NCBI GenBank assembly: GCA_016803235.1
Contig: JADCLI010000004.1
Span: 62,001 to 126,000 of the forward strand
DNA: 64,000 nt
Direction of reading: 5' to 3'
DNA from: Pimelobacter simplex
GTDB lineage: Bacteria; Actinomycetota; Actinomycetes; Propionibacteriales; Nocardioidaceae
Made by a program: the position numbers and the translations under genes. Below the pieces are notes generated by a model. It ran no database searches. It saw nothing but the letters and a program-made list of their open reading frames with translations, and had not been told where the DNA came from. Of the stretch, positions 23,937 through 33,033 are shown one piece after another (positions within the stretch are counted from its first letter, which is position 1; each line of letters begins with the position of its first letter).

Positions 23937-24548
23937 GTGAGCCTCGAGATCCGTGCGCAACGTCCCGACGAGAGCGACGCCGTGCTGCAGGTGGTGTCCG
24001 AGGCCTTCGGCGACGAGGGCCCGGCCGTGGTGGGGGTGTGGCGCGACGTCGTGGCGCGCGGCCTGGACCGGGCCCAGCTGGTCGCGGTCGGTGCGGACGG
24101 GGAGCTGGTCGGCCACGTCGGGCTCAGCCACGGCTGGCTCGACACCCGGCCCGCACTGGTCGACGTGCTCGTCCTCAGCCCGCTCAGCGTCGCCCCGGCA
24201 CACCAGGGCCGCGGCGTCGGGAAGGCGCTGCTCACCGCGGCCGTCGCCGAGGCCGACCGGCTCGGCGCTCCGGTGGTCGTGCTCGAGGGCGACCCGGGCT
24301 ACTACCGCCGCCACGGCTGGTCCCCGGCCGCCGACCTCGGCATCGAGGCACCCACCCGGCGGGTGCCCGGGCCCGCGTTCCAGGCGGTGCCGCTGGCGGC
24401 CTACCAGAGCTGGATGACCGGCCGGGTCGTCTACCGCGACGTGTGGTGGGAGCACGACTCCACCGGGCTGCGCGACCCGCTGCTCGCCGACATCGAGGCC
24501 GGCCTCGGGGCGCCCTGGCCGACGGACGATCCGCCTCAGACGTCGTAG
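23937..24548 (+). CDS. GNAT family N-acetyltransferase
   Basis: 203 residues from GTG 23937 (the longer frame starts inside the operator). The acetyl-CoA motif A is LSPLSVAPAHQGRGVGKALLTAAVAEADRLG, followed by VVVLEGDPGYYRRHGW as in YhbS-like acetyltransferases. The substrate is unknown. Divergent from the ArsR-MFS operon and probably under the same operator. Ends 13 nt inside the convergent desaturase gene. Confidence 0.83.
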   Translation: MSLEIRAQRPDESDAVLQVVSEAFGDEGPAVVGVWRDVVARGLDRAQLVAVGADGELVGHVGLSHGWLDTRPALVDVLVLSPLSVAPAHQGRGVGKALLTAAVAEADRLGAPVVVLEGDPGYYRRHGWSPAADLGIEAPTRRVPGPAFQAVPLAAYQSWMTGRVVYRDVWWEHDSTGLRDPLLADIEAGLGAPWPTDDPPQTS

Positions 24549-26524
24549 TCGATCCGCAGCTCCTCGGTCACGGGGTGTGCCTGACAGGTCAGCACGACGC
24601 CGTCGGCGACCTCGCGCTCGTCGAGGACGTGGTTCTGGTCCATCACGGCCCGGCCGAGCACGACCTTGGCGCGGCAGGTGCCGCACGCCCCACCAGCACA
24701 CGAGTACGGCGGATCGATCCCGCGCTGGAGGGCCGCGTCGAGCACCGAGTCGCCCGTCGAGCTGAGCGGGAAGGTCGTCTCGGTGCCGTCCAGGGCGACC
24801 GTGACCTGGCTGGTGATCTCGGCCAGCTCGGTGGCCGCTGTGGCGGTCACGTGGAAGACCTCGGTCAGTACCGGTCCCGTGCCGGGCACCCGGCCGACTG
24901 AGTCGCGGAGGTCGTCCACCATCTCCTGCGGGCCGCACAGGAACCAGGCCGCGACGTCGGCCGCGTCCGGCACGAGCCCGGTGACCAGGGCGGGCGTGAT
25001 CCGGCCGGTGACGACGTCCGGAGCCGCCTCTCGCGAGCGCACGTGGTGCACGACCAGGCGCTCGCCGTACCGGTCCTGCCAGGCGGCGATCTCGTCGGCG
25101 AACATGGTGGACGCGGCGGTCCGGTTGCCGTAGACGAGGGTGAACCGACTGGCCGGCTCGGCGTCGAGGGTGGTGGCGATGGTCGACATCAGGGGCGTGA
25201 CGCCCGAGCCGGCGACGACCCCGACGTGATGCCGTGCGGCCGCCGGGTCGAGGCGCACGTGGAAGGCGCCGGCCGGCGTCATCACGTCGAGCAGGTCGCC
25301 GGCGACCAGCCGCTCGTTGACGTACGACGAGAACCGTCCACCGGGCACGTGCTTGACCGCGACCCGCAGCGTGCCGGGCCCGTCCGCGGCCACCGGTGCG
25401 ACGAGGGAGTAGCTGCGTCGCACCTCCTCACCGTCGATCACCGCGCGCAGGGTGAGGTGCTGCCCCTGCACGTAGCGGTACGACGGCACGAGGTCGGCCG
25501 GTACGTCGAAGGTGATCGCGACGGCGTCGCTGCTCACCGCCTCGACCGCGCGCACCCGCAGCGGGTGGAAGGTGGGGCGGCGCGTGATCTCGTCGGTGAG
25601 CCGGCGCCAGGTCCGGTACTCGCTGGGCGTCAGCGAGCGGCCGAACCACGTGGAGATCGCGGCGTTGCGGTCGAGGTAGGCCTGCTCGTTGCGCTTCCAG
25701 GCCCGGACGTAGCGGTAGAACGGGATGCTCGGGTGCAGGTGGTGGACCAGGTGGTAGTTCTGGTAGACGAACAGCGGCGTCAGCAGTCCCTCGCCACCGA
25801 CTCGCACCCGGGTCGCGCGGTACTTGTCCTCGCGCTGGGTGACGGTCAGGCCGTGGTGCGGCAGGTAGTCGAACCACCAGGCCAGCACCAGCATGCCGAA
25901 GCGCTGCGGCACCAGGAATCCCCAGAGCAGCTCGCTGCCGTGGCCGGCAGCGGCGACGGCCACGAAGCCGCCGATCACGGCAGTGAAGACGGCGAAGGTC
26001 GCCGCGACCTCGCGCCTCGGACGGTCCGGCAGCCGGCGCAGGTAGAACACGACGTACCAGAGGTCGATCGTCGCCCACCGCAGCGGCAGCTGCCAGGCCG
26101 GGCCCTCCTCGCACCAGGCATCCGGGTCGATCGACTTGGACTCGTTGGTGTTGCGGTGGTGCTCGATGTGGATGAACTTCACCAACGCGTAGGGCGCCCA
26201 CGGGACCACGAGCAGCACGGACAGGTGGCCGAAGGCGTTGTTGACCCACGTGTTCGTGCTGATCGCGTGGTGTGTCGACTCGTGCAGCACGCTGAACATC
26301 AAGAAGGTGACCGCGGCGCCCATGGGCACGGTGAGCCACCGCGACAGGTCCCACACCAGCACGCCCGCCATCTCGACGGCGAACAGCGCCAGCGTGCCGA
26401 CGTACAGGGCGGCGGTCGGCCAGGCCAGCACCGGAACCCGCTCGCCGGGGTCCGGCAGTCCCGAGACCGATTGGGGGAGCTGAGCACGCGGCGCCGCCGC
26501 GGTCGTGATCGGTTGGCTCTGCAT
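24536..26524 (-). CDS. Self-contained desaturase/hydroxylase - FNR reductase - 2Fe-2S ferredoxin fusion
   Basis: 662 residues, three modules. Residues 1-320: membrane di-iron desaturase/hydroxylase with His boxes HESTHH (81-86), HIEHH (119-123) and HLVHHLHP (about 253). Residues about 325-560: ferredoxin-NADP-reductase-like FAD/NAD part (RSYSLVAP for FAD, GVVAGSGVTPLMS for the nucleotide, FLCGPQEMV). Residues about 570-662: plant-type [2Fe-2S] ferredoxin (SCAGGACGTC and a later Cys in TCQAHP). The reductase-ferredoxin half resembles PaaE/VanB-like proteins. Having the whole electron chain in one polypeptide means it should oxidise a lipid or terpenoid using only NAD(P)H and O2; the substrate is unknown. 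Divergent from an aldehyde dehydrogenase gene. Confidence 0.85.
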   Translation of the reverse strand: MQSQPITTAAAPRAQLPQSVSGLPDPGERVPVLAWPTAALYVGTLALFAVEMAGVLVWDLSRWLTVPMGAAVTFLMFSVLHESTHHAISTNTWVNNAFGHLSVLLVVPWAPYALVKFIHIEHHRNTNESKSIDPDAWCEEGPAWQLPLRWATIDLWYVVFYLRRLPDRPRREVAATFAVFTAVIGGFVAVAAAGHGSELLWGFLVPQRFGMLVLAWWFDYLPHHGLTVTQREDKYRATRVRVGGEGLLTPLFVYQNYHLVHHLHPSIPFYRYVRAWKRNEQAYLDRNAAISTWFGRSLTPSEYRTWRRLTDEITRRPTFHPLRVRAVEAVSSDAVAITFDVPADLVPSYRYVQGQHLTLRAVIDGEEVRRSYSLVAPVAADGPGTLRVAVKHVPGGRFSSYVNERLVAGDLLDVMTPAGAFHVRLDPAAARHHVGVVAGSGVTPLMSTIATTLDAEPASRFTLVYGNRTAASTMFADEIAAWQDRYGERLVVHHVRSREAAPDVVTGRITPALVTGLVPDAADVAAWFLCGPQEMVDDLRDSVGRVPGTGPVLTEVFHVTATAATELAEITSQVTVALDGTETTFPLSSTGDSVLDAALQRGIDPPYSCAGGACGTCRAKVVLGRAVMDQNHVLDEREVADGVVLTCQAHPVTEELRIDYDV

Positions 26525-26643
26525 GGGACGTGACCGTAGGAGCCCGCACCCCCTCGGGGCCTTGGACGCCAGTCACAAAATCGCACCGGCATTTGTCCGA
26601 AGGCCCGTACCTGCGGGGATGTGCGATCCCGAGACTTGCCGCC

Positions 26644-28140
26644 ATGACGACGATCGCGGTCGAGAACCCCGCCACCGGACAGGTCATCGGCACCGTCCCC
26701 GACCTGAGCGCTGACGACGTCGCGGCCGCGGCCCGACGGGCCCGCGCCGCGCAGCCCGCCTGGGCCGCCCTCGGGTACGACGGCCGTGCGGACGTGCTGC
26801 GCCGGATGCAACGCTGGATCGTCGACCACACCGACGAGGTCATCGCGACGATCTGCGCCGAGACCGGCAAGGCCTACGAGGACGCGCTGCTGGCCGAGGT
26901 CAACTACGGCGCGGCGGCCTTCGGGTTCTGGGCCGCGCAGGCGCCGCGCTACCTGGCCGAGACGAAGGTCCGCTCCAGCCAGCCGCTCGTGGCGGGCAAG
27001 CGGCTCCTCCAGCGCTACCGCCCACTCGGCCTGGTCGGCGTGATCGGGCCGTGGAACTACCCGCTGACCAACTCGTTCGGCGACTGCATCCCCGCGCTGG
27101 CCGCGGGCAACGCGGTGCTGCTGAAGCCGTCGGAGGTCACCCCCCTGACGTCGCTGCTGCTCGCCGAGGGCCTGGCCGCCTGCGGCCTGCCGGACGGTGT
27201 CTTCGGCGTCGTGACCGGTCGCGGCGAGACCGGCGCGGCGCTGGTCGACGAGGTCGACATGGTCATGTTCACCGGCTCCACCGCGACCGGACGACGCGTC
27301 GCGGCGCGGGCCGCCGAGCGGCTGATCCCGGCGTCGCTGGAGCTCGGCGGCAAGGACCCGATGATCGTGCTCGCCGACGCCGACCTGGAGCGCGCGGCCA
27401 CGCACGCGGCGTACTACGCGATGTTCAACTGCGGCCAGACCTGCATCTCGATCGAGCGCTGCTACGTCGAGGAGCCGGTCTATGCAGCGTTCGTCGAGCT
27501 GGTGACCGCCAAGGTCGCTGCACTGCGCCAGGGCGTGCCGGGCGGGCCCGGCAGCGTCGACGTCGGCTCGCTCACCTTCCCCCCGCAGGTCGACGTCATC
27601 GACCGGCACGTGAGCGAGGCGCTCGCGGCCGGGGCGCGGGCGCTGACGGGCGGCGTACGTCCCGAGCGCACCGGTCACTGGTACCCGCCGACCGTGCTCG
27701 TCGACGTCGACCACTCGATGGCGATCATGCGCGAGGAGACGTTCGGCCCGACGTTGCCGATCATGGCGGTACGCGACGCCGACGAGGCCGTGCGGCTCGC
27801 CAACGACTCGGAGTACGGGCTGTGCGCGTCGGTCTTCGGTCGCGACCTCGCCCGCGCCGAGGACGTCGCGCGCCGGCTGGAGGCGGGCGCGGTGACGGTC
27901 AACGACGCCGTGGTCAACTACACCGCGCTCGAGCTGCCGATGGGTGGGGCCAAGCCGGCGTCCGGGATCGGTCGGCGGCACGGGCGCGAGGGCATCACGA
28001 AGTACTGTCGCCAGCAGTCCCTGCTCGTGTCCCGCTGGCACCTGCGCCGAGACGTGCACACCTACCCCTACCGCGCCGCACGGAGCCGGTTCCTCGCCCG
28101 GGTCCTGGCCGTCCTCAATCGCGGGCGGCGGACGACCTGA
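26644..28140 (+). CDS. Aldehyde dehydrogenase (NAD(P)+ dependent)
   Basis: 498 residues from ATG 26644. Cofactor motif GVIGPWNYPLTNSFGDCIPALAAGNAVLLKPSE, general base Glu233 in PASLELGGKDP and nucleophile Cys267 in FNCGQTCISIE. It oxidises an aldehyde to the acid. It resembles the succinic-semialdehyde/long-chain aldehyde branch with a basic C-terminal tail (AARSRFLARVLAVLNRGRR) that may associate with the membrane, fitting a fatty-aldehyde role next to the desaturase and AlkB genes. The 3' end overlaps the convergent pucR gene by 26 nt. Confidence 0.87.
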   Translation: MTTIAVENPATGQVIGTVPDLSADDVAAAARRARAAQPAWAALGYDGRADVLRRMQRWIVDHTDEVIATICAETGKAYEDALLAEVNYGAAAFGFWAAQAPRYLAETKVRSSQPLVAGKRLLQRYRPLGLVGVIGPWNYPLTNSFGDCIPALAAGNAVLLKPSEVTPLTSLLLAEGLAACGLPDGVFGVVTGRGETGAALVDEVDMVMFTGSTATGRRVAARAAERLIPASLELGGKDPMIVLADADLERAATHAAYYAMFNCGQTCISIERCYVEEPVYAAFVELVTAKVAALRQGVPGGPGSVDVGSLTFPPQVDVIDRHVSEALAAGARALTGGVRPERTGHWYPPTVLVDVDHSMAIMREETFGPTLPIMAVRDADEAVRLANDSEYGLCASVFGRDLARAEDVARRLEAGAVTVNDAVVNYTALELPMGGAKPASGIGRRHGREGITKYCRQQSLLVSRWHLRRDVHTYPYRAARSRFLARVLAVLNRGRRTT

Positions 28141-29359
28141 GCGGAGCCGCGATGAACATCTCGTGGCACCGCAGCGCGACGTCGATCTCGGTGGACTCGT
28201 CGGCGATCCGGCGTCCCATCAGCTCCTCGGCGCGCTCGACGCGGTAGCGCACGGTGTTCTTGTGCACCGAGAGGTGGCGGGCAGCCGCATCGACGTTCCC
28301 GGTCGAGAGCAGGGCCCGGAGCGTCATCCGCAGGCGGGCGGCCTGGTCGTCGTTCGAGGCGAGCCGCCCCAGGGTGCGGTGGATGTAGCGCCGGGTCGCC
28401 TCGCTGTCGCCGACGAGGGTCAACAGCTCCACGTCGGTGAAGTAGGCGACCGGCGCCTGGCGATCCGACCCCAGGCACAGCCGCTGGGTGGCGAGGGCCT
28501 CGCTGTGCGAGGAGCGGAACCCGTCGACCCCGGGGGCGGCCGCGCCGACCATGGCCACGATGCTCCGCTCACGCAGCCAGTCCGAACAGCTCGCCAGCAG
28601 CGCCAGCTCGGGCGCCTCGCCCGAGCTGATCCATGCCCAGAGGTCACGGCCGCCGGGATGGACCACGAGCGGCTGCCGCAGGCCGAGTGACGCGGTCAGC
28701 GCCTGTGCCGCCTGGGGCAGGTCGGCGATCCTGGCGTCATCGTCGGTGTGCAGCAGCAGCGCGGTCTGGAAGGCGGACACCGGATGTCCACCGAGGCCGG
28801 CGGAGATCTCCCGTGGATCGACCAGCGTGCCCGCCAGGACCGCGCGGACGACCTCCAGCCTGCGCGCCGCGTCGCCCTGGCGGATCCGTTCGAGCTCCTC
28901 CTGGAACAGCGCGACCGACATCTCGACGGAACGGTCGAACCACGTGCTCGAGCGGGTCCAGAAGTGCACCAGGGCGTCGGCCTCGCTCACCCCGGAGGGC
29001 GACCCCTCCTTGACCGCCGCAGTGATGAACTCCCACACCGCCTGCTCCCCCGCGGTGTAGATCTGGAACAGGACCGGCAGCGCGTAGCCGTGCTGGGCGA
29101 CCACGACCGGCACCTGCCTGGCCTCCTGCACCAGGTGGAAGGTCTGCTCGGGCTGGCCGAGGTTCGCCAGGAAGGATCGCCAGTGCGCGTCGCACGCCTC
29201 ACGCACGACGCTCTGCAGCGCGGCGTCCTGACGGACCTCGGGAACGACGGCGACGATCCGGCCGAGCACGTGCGCGACCCAGGCGTCGACCGCGGCGTTG
29301 TCGGAGGCGGAGCTGACGAAGTCCGCGATCCACTGCTTCAGGTCACTGGCGAACGACAC
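28115..29359 (-). CDS. PucR/CdaR-type transcriptional regulator (mce-distal copy)
   Basis: 414 residues from GTG 29357-29359, chosen for the GAGGGAGGG ribosome site just upstream. N-terminal helical sensor region (about 1-180), central GGDEF-like/CdaR fold, and C-terminal PucR HTH NVDAAARHLSVHKNTVRYRVERAEELMGR. It is clearly paralogous to the protein at 40913-42139 (shared QPEQ-x-FHL motif and HTH). It lies 71 nt beyond the last mce-associated gene on the same strand, so it may be read through from the mce operon. Likely a lipid- or mce-linked regulator. Confidence 0.83.
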   Translation of the reverse strand: MSFASDLKQWIADFVSSASDNAAVDAWVAHVLGRIVAVVPEVRQDAALQSVVREACDAHWRSFLANLGQPEQTFHLVQEARQVPVVVAQHGYALPVLFQIYTAGEQAVWEFITAAVKEGSPSGVSEADALVHFWTRSSTWFDRSVEMSVALFQEELERIRQGDAARRLEVVRAVLAGTLVDPREISAGLGGHPVSAFQTALLLHTDDDARIADLPQAAQALTASLGLRQPLVVHPGGRDLWAWISSGEAPELALLASCSDWLRERSIVAMVGAAAPGVDGFRSSHSEALATQRLCLGSDRQAPVAYFTDVELLTLVGDSEATRRYIHRTLGRLASNDDQAARLRMTLRALLSTGNVDAAARHLSVHKNTVRYRVERAEELMGRRIADESTEIDVALRCHEMFIAAPLRSSAARD

Positions 29360-29430
29360 GAACCCTCCCTCGGGTGGCCTCCACCCGCGTGCGCGGTGCA
29401 CAGCGGAGCCTCCTGCCGGGGACGAGGTTG

Positions 29431-29979
29431 TCACAGTGGCTTCAGACCCGCGATGCGCCAGTCGTCGCCGACCCTCTTCATGGTGACCTCGACCCGGCTG
29501 CCGGAGACCGACGTCCCTCCCCTGCCGCCGTCCTCGCCCTTCGCGGCGGAGGTGGTCTGGGTGAGGAAGAGCAGCACGACGACGCGGTCGCGGGTGCCGC
29601 GGACCACGCCGGCCGCGTCGACCGCAGCGGTGGTGGAGATGCCGCGCTGGGCGGCGGTCGGCTTCACGACCTCGTCGAGGATCTTGCCGTAGTCGGCGTG
29701 GAAGGCGCCGGTGGTCTGCTCGTCGGCGGTGGCGAGGTCGGCGTCGAGCGTCGCGGCGTCGTACCCGAGCAGGGCGGGCACCCGCTCCTTCGCGGCCGCG
29801 AGCGCGTCGGTGCGGGCCTCGGCGAGGCCGGCGGCGCGGTGGGCCTGGACGATCGTGAAGGCCGCGGCGGCCACGAGGAGCAGGAGTACGCCGGCCGCGA
29901 GCTGCCGGGCGCGCCCGCTGGTCCCCGGCAGGACCAGCCTGCCCTCCACGACGTCCTCCGTCTCGGTCAAGGTGCTCAT
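29431..29979 (-). CDS. Mce-associated membrane protein, second copy
   Basis: 182 residues: a short cytoplasmic N-terminus, one membrane helix (LAAGVLLLLVAAAAFTIVQAH, about 28-48), then an extracytoplasmic domain with the Mas pattern (RVPALLGYDAATLDADLATADEQTTGAFHADYGKIL ... VVRGTRDRVVVLLFLTQTT ... RVGDDWRIAGLKPL). Such proteins accompany mce operons and help stabilise the transporter. Starts with ATGA on the previous gene's stop; last gene of the operon proper. Confidence 0.8.
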   Translation of the reverse strand: MSTLTETEDVVEGRLVLPGTSGRARQLAAGVLLLLVAAAAFTIVQAHRAAGLAEARTDALAAAKERVPALLGYDAATLDADLATADEQTTGAFHADYGKILDEVVKPTAAQRGISTTAAVDAAGVVRGTRDRVVVLLFLTQTTSAAKGEDGGRGGTSVSGSRVEVTMKRVGDDWRIAGLKPL

Positions 29980-30470
29980 GCGACGAACTCCAGTCCGGAC
30001 ACCAGCCAGTCCCCCTTCACCCGCTGCAGGTCGACCGTGAGCCGGTAGTTGCGCGGCTCGGCGGCGGTCGTCTGCTTGTTCTGCACGGACCCGGCGGCCG
30101 CGACGATGACCGTCGCGCGGTCGCCCGCCAGCTTCACCAGGCCGGCGGAGACGACGTCGCCGCTGGCCTGGACCGCGTTGGCGGTCAACGCCTGCTGCAG
30201 CCGGTCGGCCTGGCCCTCCAGCTCTGTGCGGAAGCCGGCGGTAGCGCCGGCGAGCAGCTTGTCCATGTCGGCGACGGAGGTGGCCGAGCTGATGTCGATC
30301 AGCCCCTCGACCTCGGCGGTCGCCGCCGCGATCGCGTCCTTCGCGTCGACCACCTGCGCCCGCTCGTCCTGCCAGGCCAGGGCGCGCTGGCCGGTGAGGA
30401 GGAGCAGCGCGACCGCCACGAGGACGACGGCTCCGCTGCGCCAGGTGAGGCGCTCCAGCGCGGTCTTCAC
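29976..30470 (-). CDS. Mce-associated membrane protein, first copy
   Basis: 164 residues from GTG 30468-30470 overlapping mceF by 4 nt. One N-terminal membrane helix (GAVVLVAVALLLLTGQRALAW) and a periplasm-facing domain (VADMDKLLAGATAGFRTELEG, RNYRLTVDLQRVKGDWLVSGLEFV). Same architecture as its downstream neighbour, with low direct identity. Part of the Mce complex support set. Confidence 0.78.
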   Translation of the reverse strand: MKTALERLTWRSGAVVLVAVALLLLTGQRALAWQDERAQVVDAKDAIAAATAEVEGLIDISSATSVADMDKLLAGATAGFRTELEGQADRLQQALTANAVQASGDVVSAGLVKLAGDRATVIVAAAGSVQNKQTTAAEPRNYRLTVDLQRVKGDWLVSGLEFVA

Positions 30471-31819
30471 TGGACCCCCAGGGGTGCCAGCACGAGGATC
30501 TTCCACAGCTCGTCTCCTCCGGTCGCGTCGGTGCCCGTCGTAGCGGTCGTCGTCCCGTCGCCGCGTCCCACGGCGAGGTCGTAGGCGACCGTGCCGCTCG
30601 AGTCCGGCCACACGCCGCCACCGAAGTGCTCACCGCAGGCGGCCGGGGTGTTGCCGCGGCCGTCGCCCTCCGGGCAGGGCAGGTTGCGGGCGCCGCGGAT
30701 CGCGGTCGGGTTGTCCGGCGCGATCTTGCAGTGCGCGAGGGTGTCGACGTCGCGGACCTCGGTCGCGCGCGGGTTGCGGCGCTCCTTCGGCGACAGGTAC
30801 CCGCTCTGGCAGGTCGGCGGGTTGTTGAGCGCGGCCCGCAGGTCGAGCTTCACGTCGCCGTGCTCGGCCCGCGGGTTGATCGCCGACTGCAACCGCGCGA
30901 CGAGCGACGGGTAGACGACCAGGGTCTGGTGCAGCTGCGGCAGGTAGGTGTGGAGCACCTGCGCGTTGGTCGTCAGATTGGCCAGCATCATCGGCAGCAC
31001 CGGCTGCAGGTCGCGCACGGTGCGGGTCGCAGCGTCCAGGCCGCCGGGGGCCTTCTTCAGCAGCGTGCGTACGGCGGCCGAGTCGCCCGCCGCGAGGGCA
31101 CCGGTGAGCTGGTCGAGGGCGGCGGCGTACGACTGCGTCTGCGAGCCGAGGTCGCGCTGGGTCTCCAGCACCGGTTGCACCGCGGCGATCAGCGAGGTGG
31201 TCGCGTCGATCCTCGCCTGCGCCTCGGTGAGCAGGTCACCGGAGGCGTCGACGAGCTCGTTCAGGTCGGGACCGGCACCACCGAGGCCGGCATCGACCTC
31301 GTCGAGGACCCGCTTCGTCTCGGCCTTCGGCACCGACTCCAGCAGCCGGTTGACCGAGTCGAGCACCGGCGTGATCTGCGGCATCTCGACCGCCCGCTCG
31401 CGTGGGATCCTCGCGCCGTCGGCGAGCAGGTCCCCGGAACCGGCGCCGGCGTTCCCCCCAGAAGGCGTGGTGCGCGGGTCGACCAGGTCGACGTACTGCT
31501 CGCCGACGGCGGAGGTGCTGTGCAGCTCGGCGGAGGCGCCGGCCGGGATCCTCGCGTCGTTGTCGAGGCGCAGGGTGGCGATCGCGCCCTGGTCGGTGAC
31601 CTCGAGCTCCGAGACCTGGCCGACCTCGACGCCGCGGTAGGTGACCGCGGCCTTGGGGTAGAGCCCGCTCGCGTCGCCGAAGTCGACGGACACGTCGTAC
31701 ACGCCGATGCCGACCATGGCCGGGACGCGGGCGTATTGGAAGAAGGCGAGGCCGAGCGCGACCACCGCGAGCACGGTGAAGATGCGCAGCTGGCGCTTGA
31801 TCAGAGGGGTGAGCAGCAT
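30467..31819 (-). CDS. mceF: Mce family protein MceF
   Basis: 450 residues. N-terminal membrane anchor (FTVLAVVALGLAFFQYARVPAMVG), MCE/MlaD beta-barrel domain at about 35-120 (YDVSVDFGDASGLYPKAAVTYRGVEVGQVSEL), a long helical needle region, and a Cys-containing C-terminal tail (CQSGYLSPKERR, LPCPEGDGRGN). It forms part of the hetero-hexameric Mce conduit for hydrophobic substrates. Last of the six mce genes; shares one base with the mceE stop (TGATG). Confidence 0.86.
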   Translation of the reverse strand: MLLTPLIKRQLRIFTVLAVVALGLAFFQYARVPAMVGIGVYDVSVDFGDASGLYPKAAVTYRGVEVGQVSELEVTDQGAIATLRLDNDARIPAGASAELHSTSAVGEQYVDLVDPRTTPSGGNAGAGSGDLLADGARIPRERAVEMPQITPVLDSVNRLLESVPKAETKRVLDEVDAGLGGAGPDLNELVDASGDLLTEAQARIDATTSLIAAVQPVLETQRDLGSQTQSYAAALDQLTGALAAGDSAAVRTLLKKAPGGLDAATRTVRDLQPVLPMMLANLTTNAQVLHTYLPQLHQTLVVYPSLVARLQSAINPRAEHGDVKLDLRAALNNPPTCQSGYLSPKERRNPRATEVRDVDTLAHCKIAPDNPTAIRGARNLPCPEGDGRGNTPAACGEHFGGGVWPDSSGTVAYDLAVGRGDGTTTATTGTDATGGDELWKILVLAPLGVQ

Positions 31820-33033
31820 CAGCAGCCTCCCAGGATCTTCTTGAGCAGACCGCAGGCCGGCGCCGGCTCGGACGGCGCGGCCGGGTTCGGCGTCGCATCC
31901 TGGTCGCCGGGGGTCGCCTCGCCGGTGGGCGCTGGAGCGCCGGGCGTCGGCGTGCCGGGGTCCGGAGTGGTCGTCGGCGCGGTCTCCGTGGCGGGGTCCT
32001 GGGTCGGTGCCGTCGGCGGTACGCCGATCAGGCCGAGCCAGCTGCCCAGCAGGCTCTGGTCGCGCAGGTCGAGCGTGGCGAACAGGTTGGCGTAGTCGCC
32101 GCGCAGCGCGTTGCGCGCGGTCATCACCGGGAACGGGATGGTCAGCGCGATCTTGAGGGCCTCGGGCAGCGAGGAACTGGCCTGGCCCAGCTGGGCGAGG
32201 ATCGGTCCGAGGGAGTCGAGGTTCGCGAGCAGCGCGGTCTCGCTGGCGCGGATCACCTCGACCGCGCGGGCACCGGTGCGGCTGGTCCTCGTGACCGCCT
32301 TGACCAGGCGGTTGCGCTCCTGGTCGAGGACCTTCAGGCCCGGCGTGATCCGGTCGATCGCGGTCGCGATCTGCTTCTGATCCTTGCGCAGCCCGGCGCT
32401 CAGGCTGTTGAGCGACTCCAGGGCCCGGACGATCTCGCCCTTGTTGGCGTCGAGGACCGCGAGCAGGTCGTTCGTGTGCCGGATCAGGCCGCGGGTGTCC
32501 GGCACCCGGTCCCGCAGTGCCGTCGAGAGCTCGCCGGTGATGGTGCTGATCTGCGCGAGGCCGCCGTTGTTGAGCAGCAGCGCGACCGCACCGAGGACCT
32601 GCTCGGTGGCGGGGTAGGTGCCGGTCTGCGCGACCGGGACCACCGCACCCTCGGCGAGGCGGCCGCCCGCCGACTGGGCGGGGGCAGACACCTCGACGTA
32701 CTGCGCGCCGAGGAGGGTCTTCTGGCCGATCGAGAACACCGCGTCGGCGGGGAGCTGCACGTCGTCGAGCAGGTGCAGGTCGACGACGGCCTCCCAGCCC
32801 TCGGCGCGGATCTCGCCGACGGTGCCGATCACCACGTTGTCCTTCTGGACCGTCGAGTTCGGGACCAGATTCTCGATCTGGTCGAAGTGCACCTGGACCG
32901 TGTAGCCGTCATCGCCGACCGCGACCTGGCCCGGCAGCGTGTTGTCGTTGGGCTGGATGTCGCAGCCGGCGCCGAGGAGGCCCGCGGCCACGACGGCGGG
33001 AAGCAGCGCCCGGGAGAGGGTACGGCGCATCAT
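31819..33033 (-). CDS. mceE: Mce lipoprotein MceE
   Basis: 404 residues from ATG 33031-33033 (a second ATG follows directly). Lipoprotein signal with lipobox LLGAGC (Cys about 24), as expected for the single lipidated Mce subunit (LprK-like). MCE domain about 40-130 (VQVHFDQIENLVPNSTVQKDNVVIGTVGEI), helical needle region, then a Pro/Thr-rich low-complexity tail ending in CGLLKKILGGC. Overlaps mceD by 4 nt. Confidence 0.86.
   Translation of the reverse strand: MMRRTLSRALLPAVVAAGLLGAGCDIQPNDNTLPGQVAVGDDGYTVQVHFDQIENLVPNSTVQKDNVVIGTVGEIRAEGWEAVVDLHLLDDVQLPADAVFSIGQKTLLGAQYVEVSAPAQSAGGRLAEGAVVPVAQTGTYPATEQVLGAVALLLNNGGLAQISTITGELSTALRDRVPDTRGLIRHTNDLLAVLDANKGEIVRALESLNSLSAGLRKDQKQIATAIDRITPGLKVLDQERNRLVKAVTRTSRTGARAVEVIRASETALLANLDSLGPILAQLGQASSSLPEALKIALTIPFPVMTARNALRGDYANLFATLDLRDQSLLGSWLGLIGVPPTAPTQDPATETAPTTTPDPGTPTPGAPAPTGEATPGDQDATPNPAAPSEPAPACGLLKKILGGC

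Noticed and set aside
26575..26596. ACAAA ... TTTGT dyad between the desaturase fusion and aldehyde dehydrogenase genes
   Set aside because: Arms are only 5 bp with a 12-bp centre; too weak to call an operator without comparative data, although the position in the divergent gap is suggestive.
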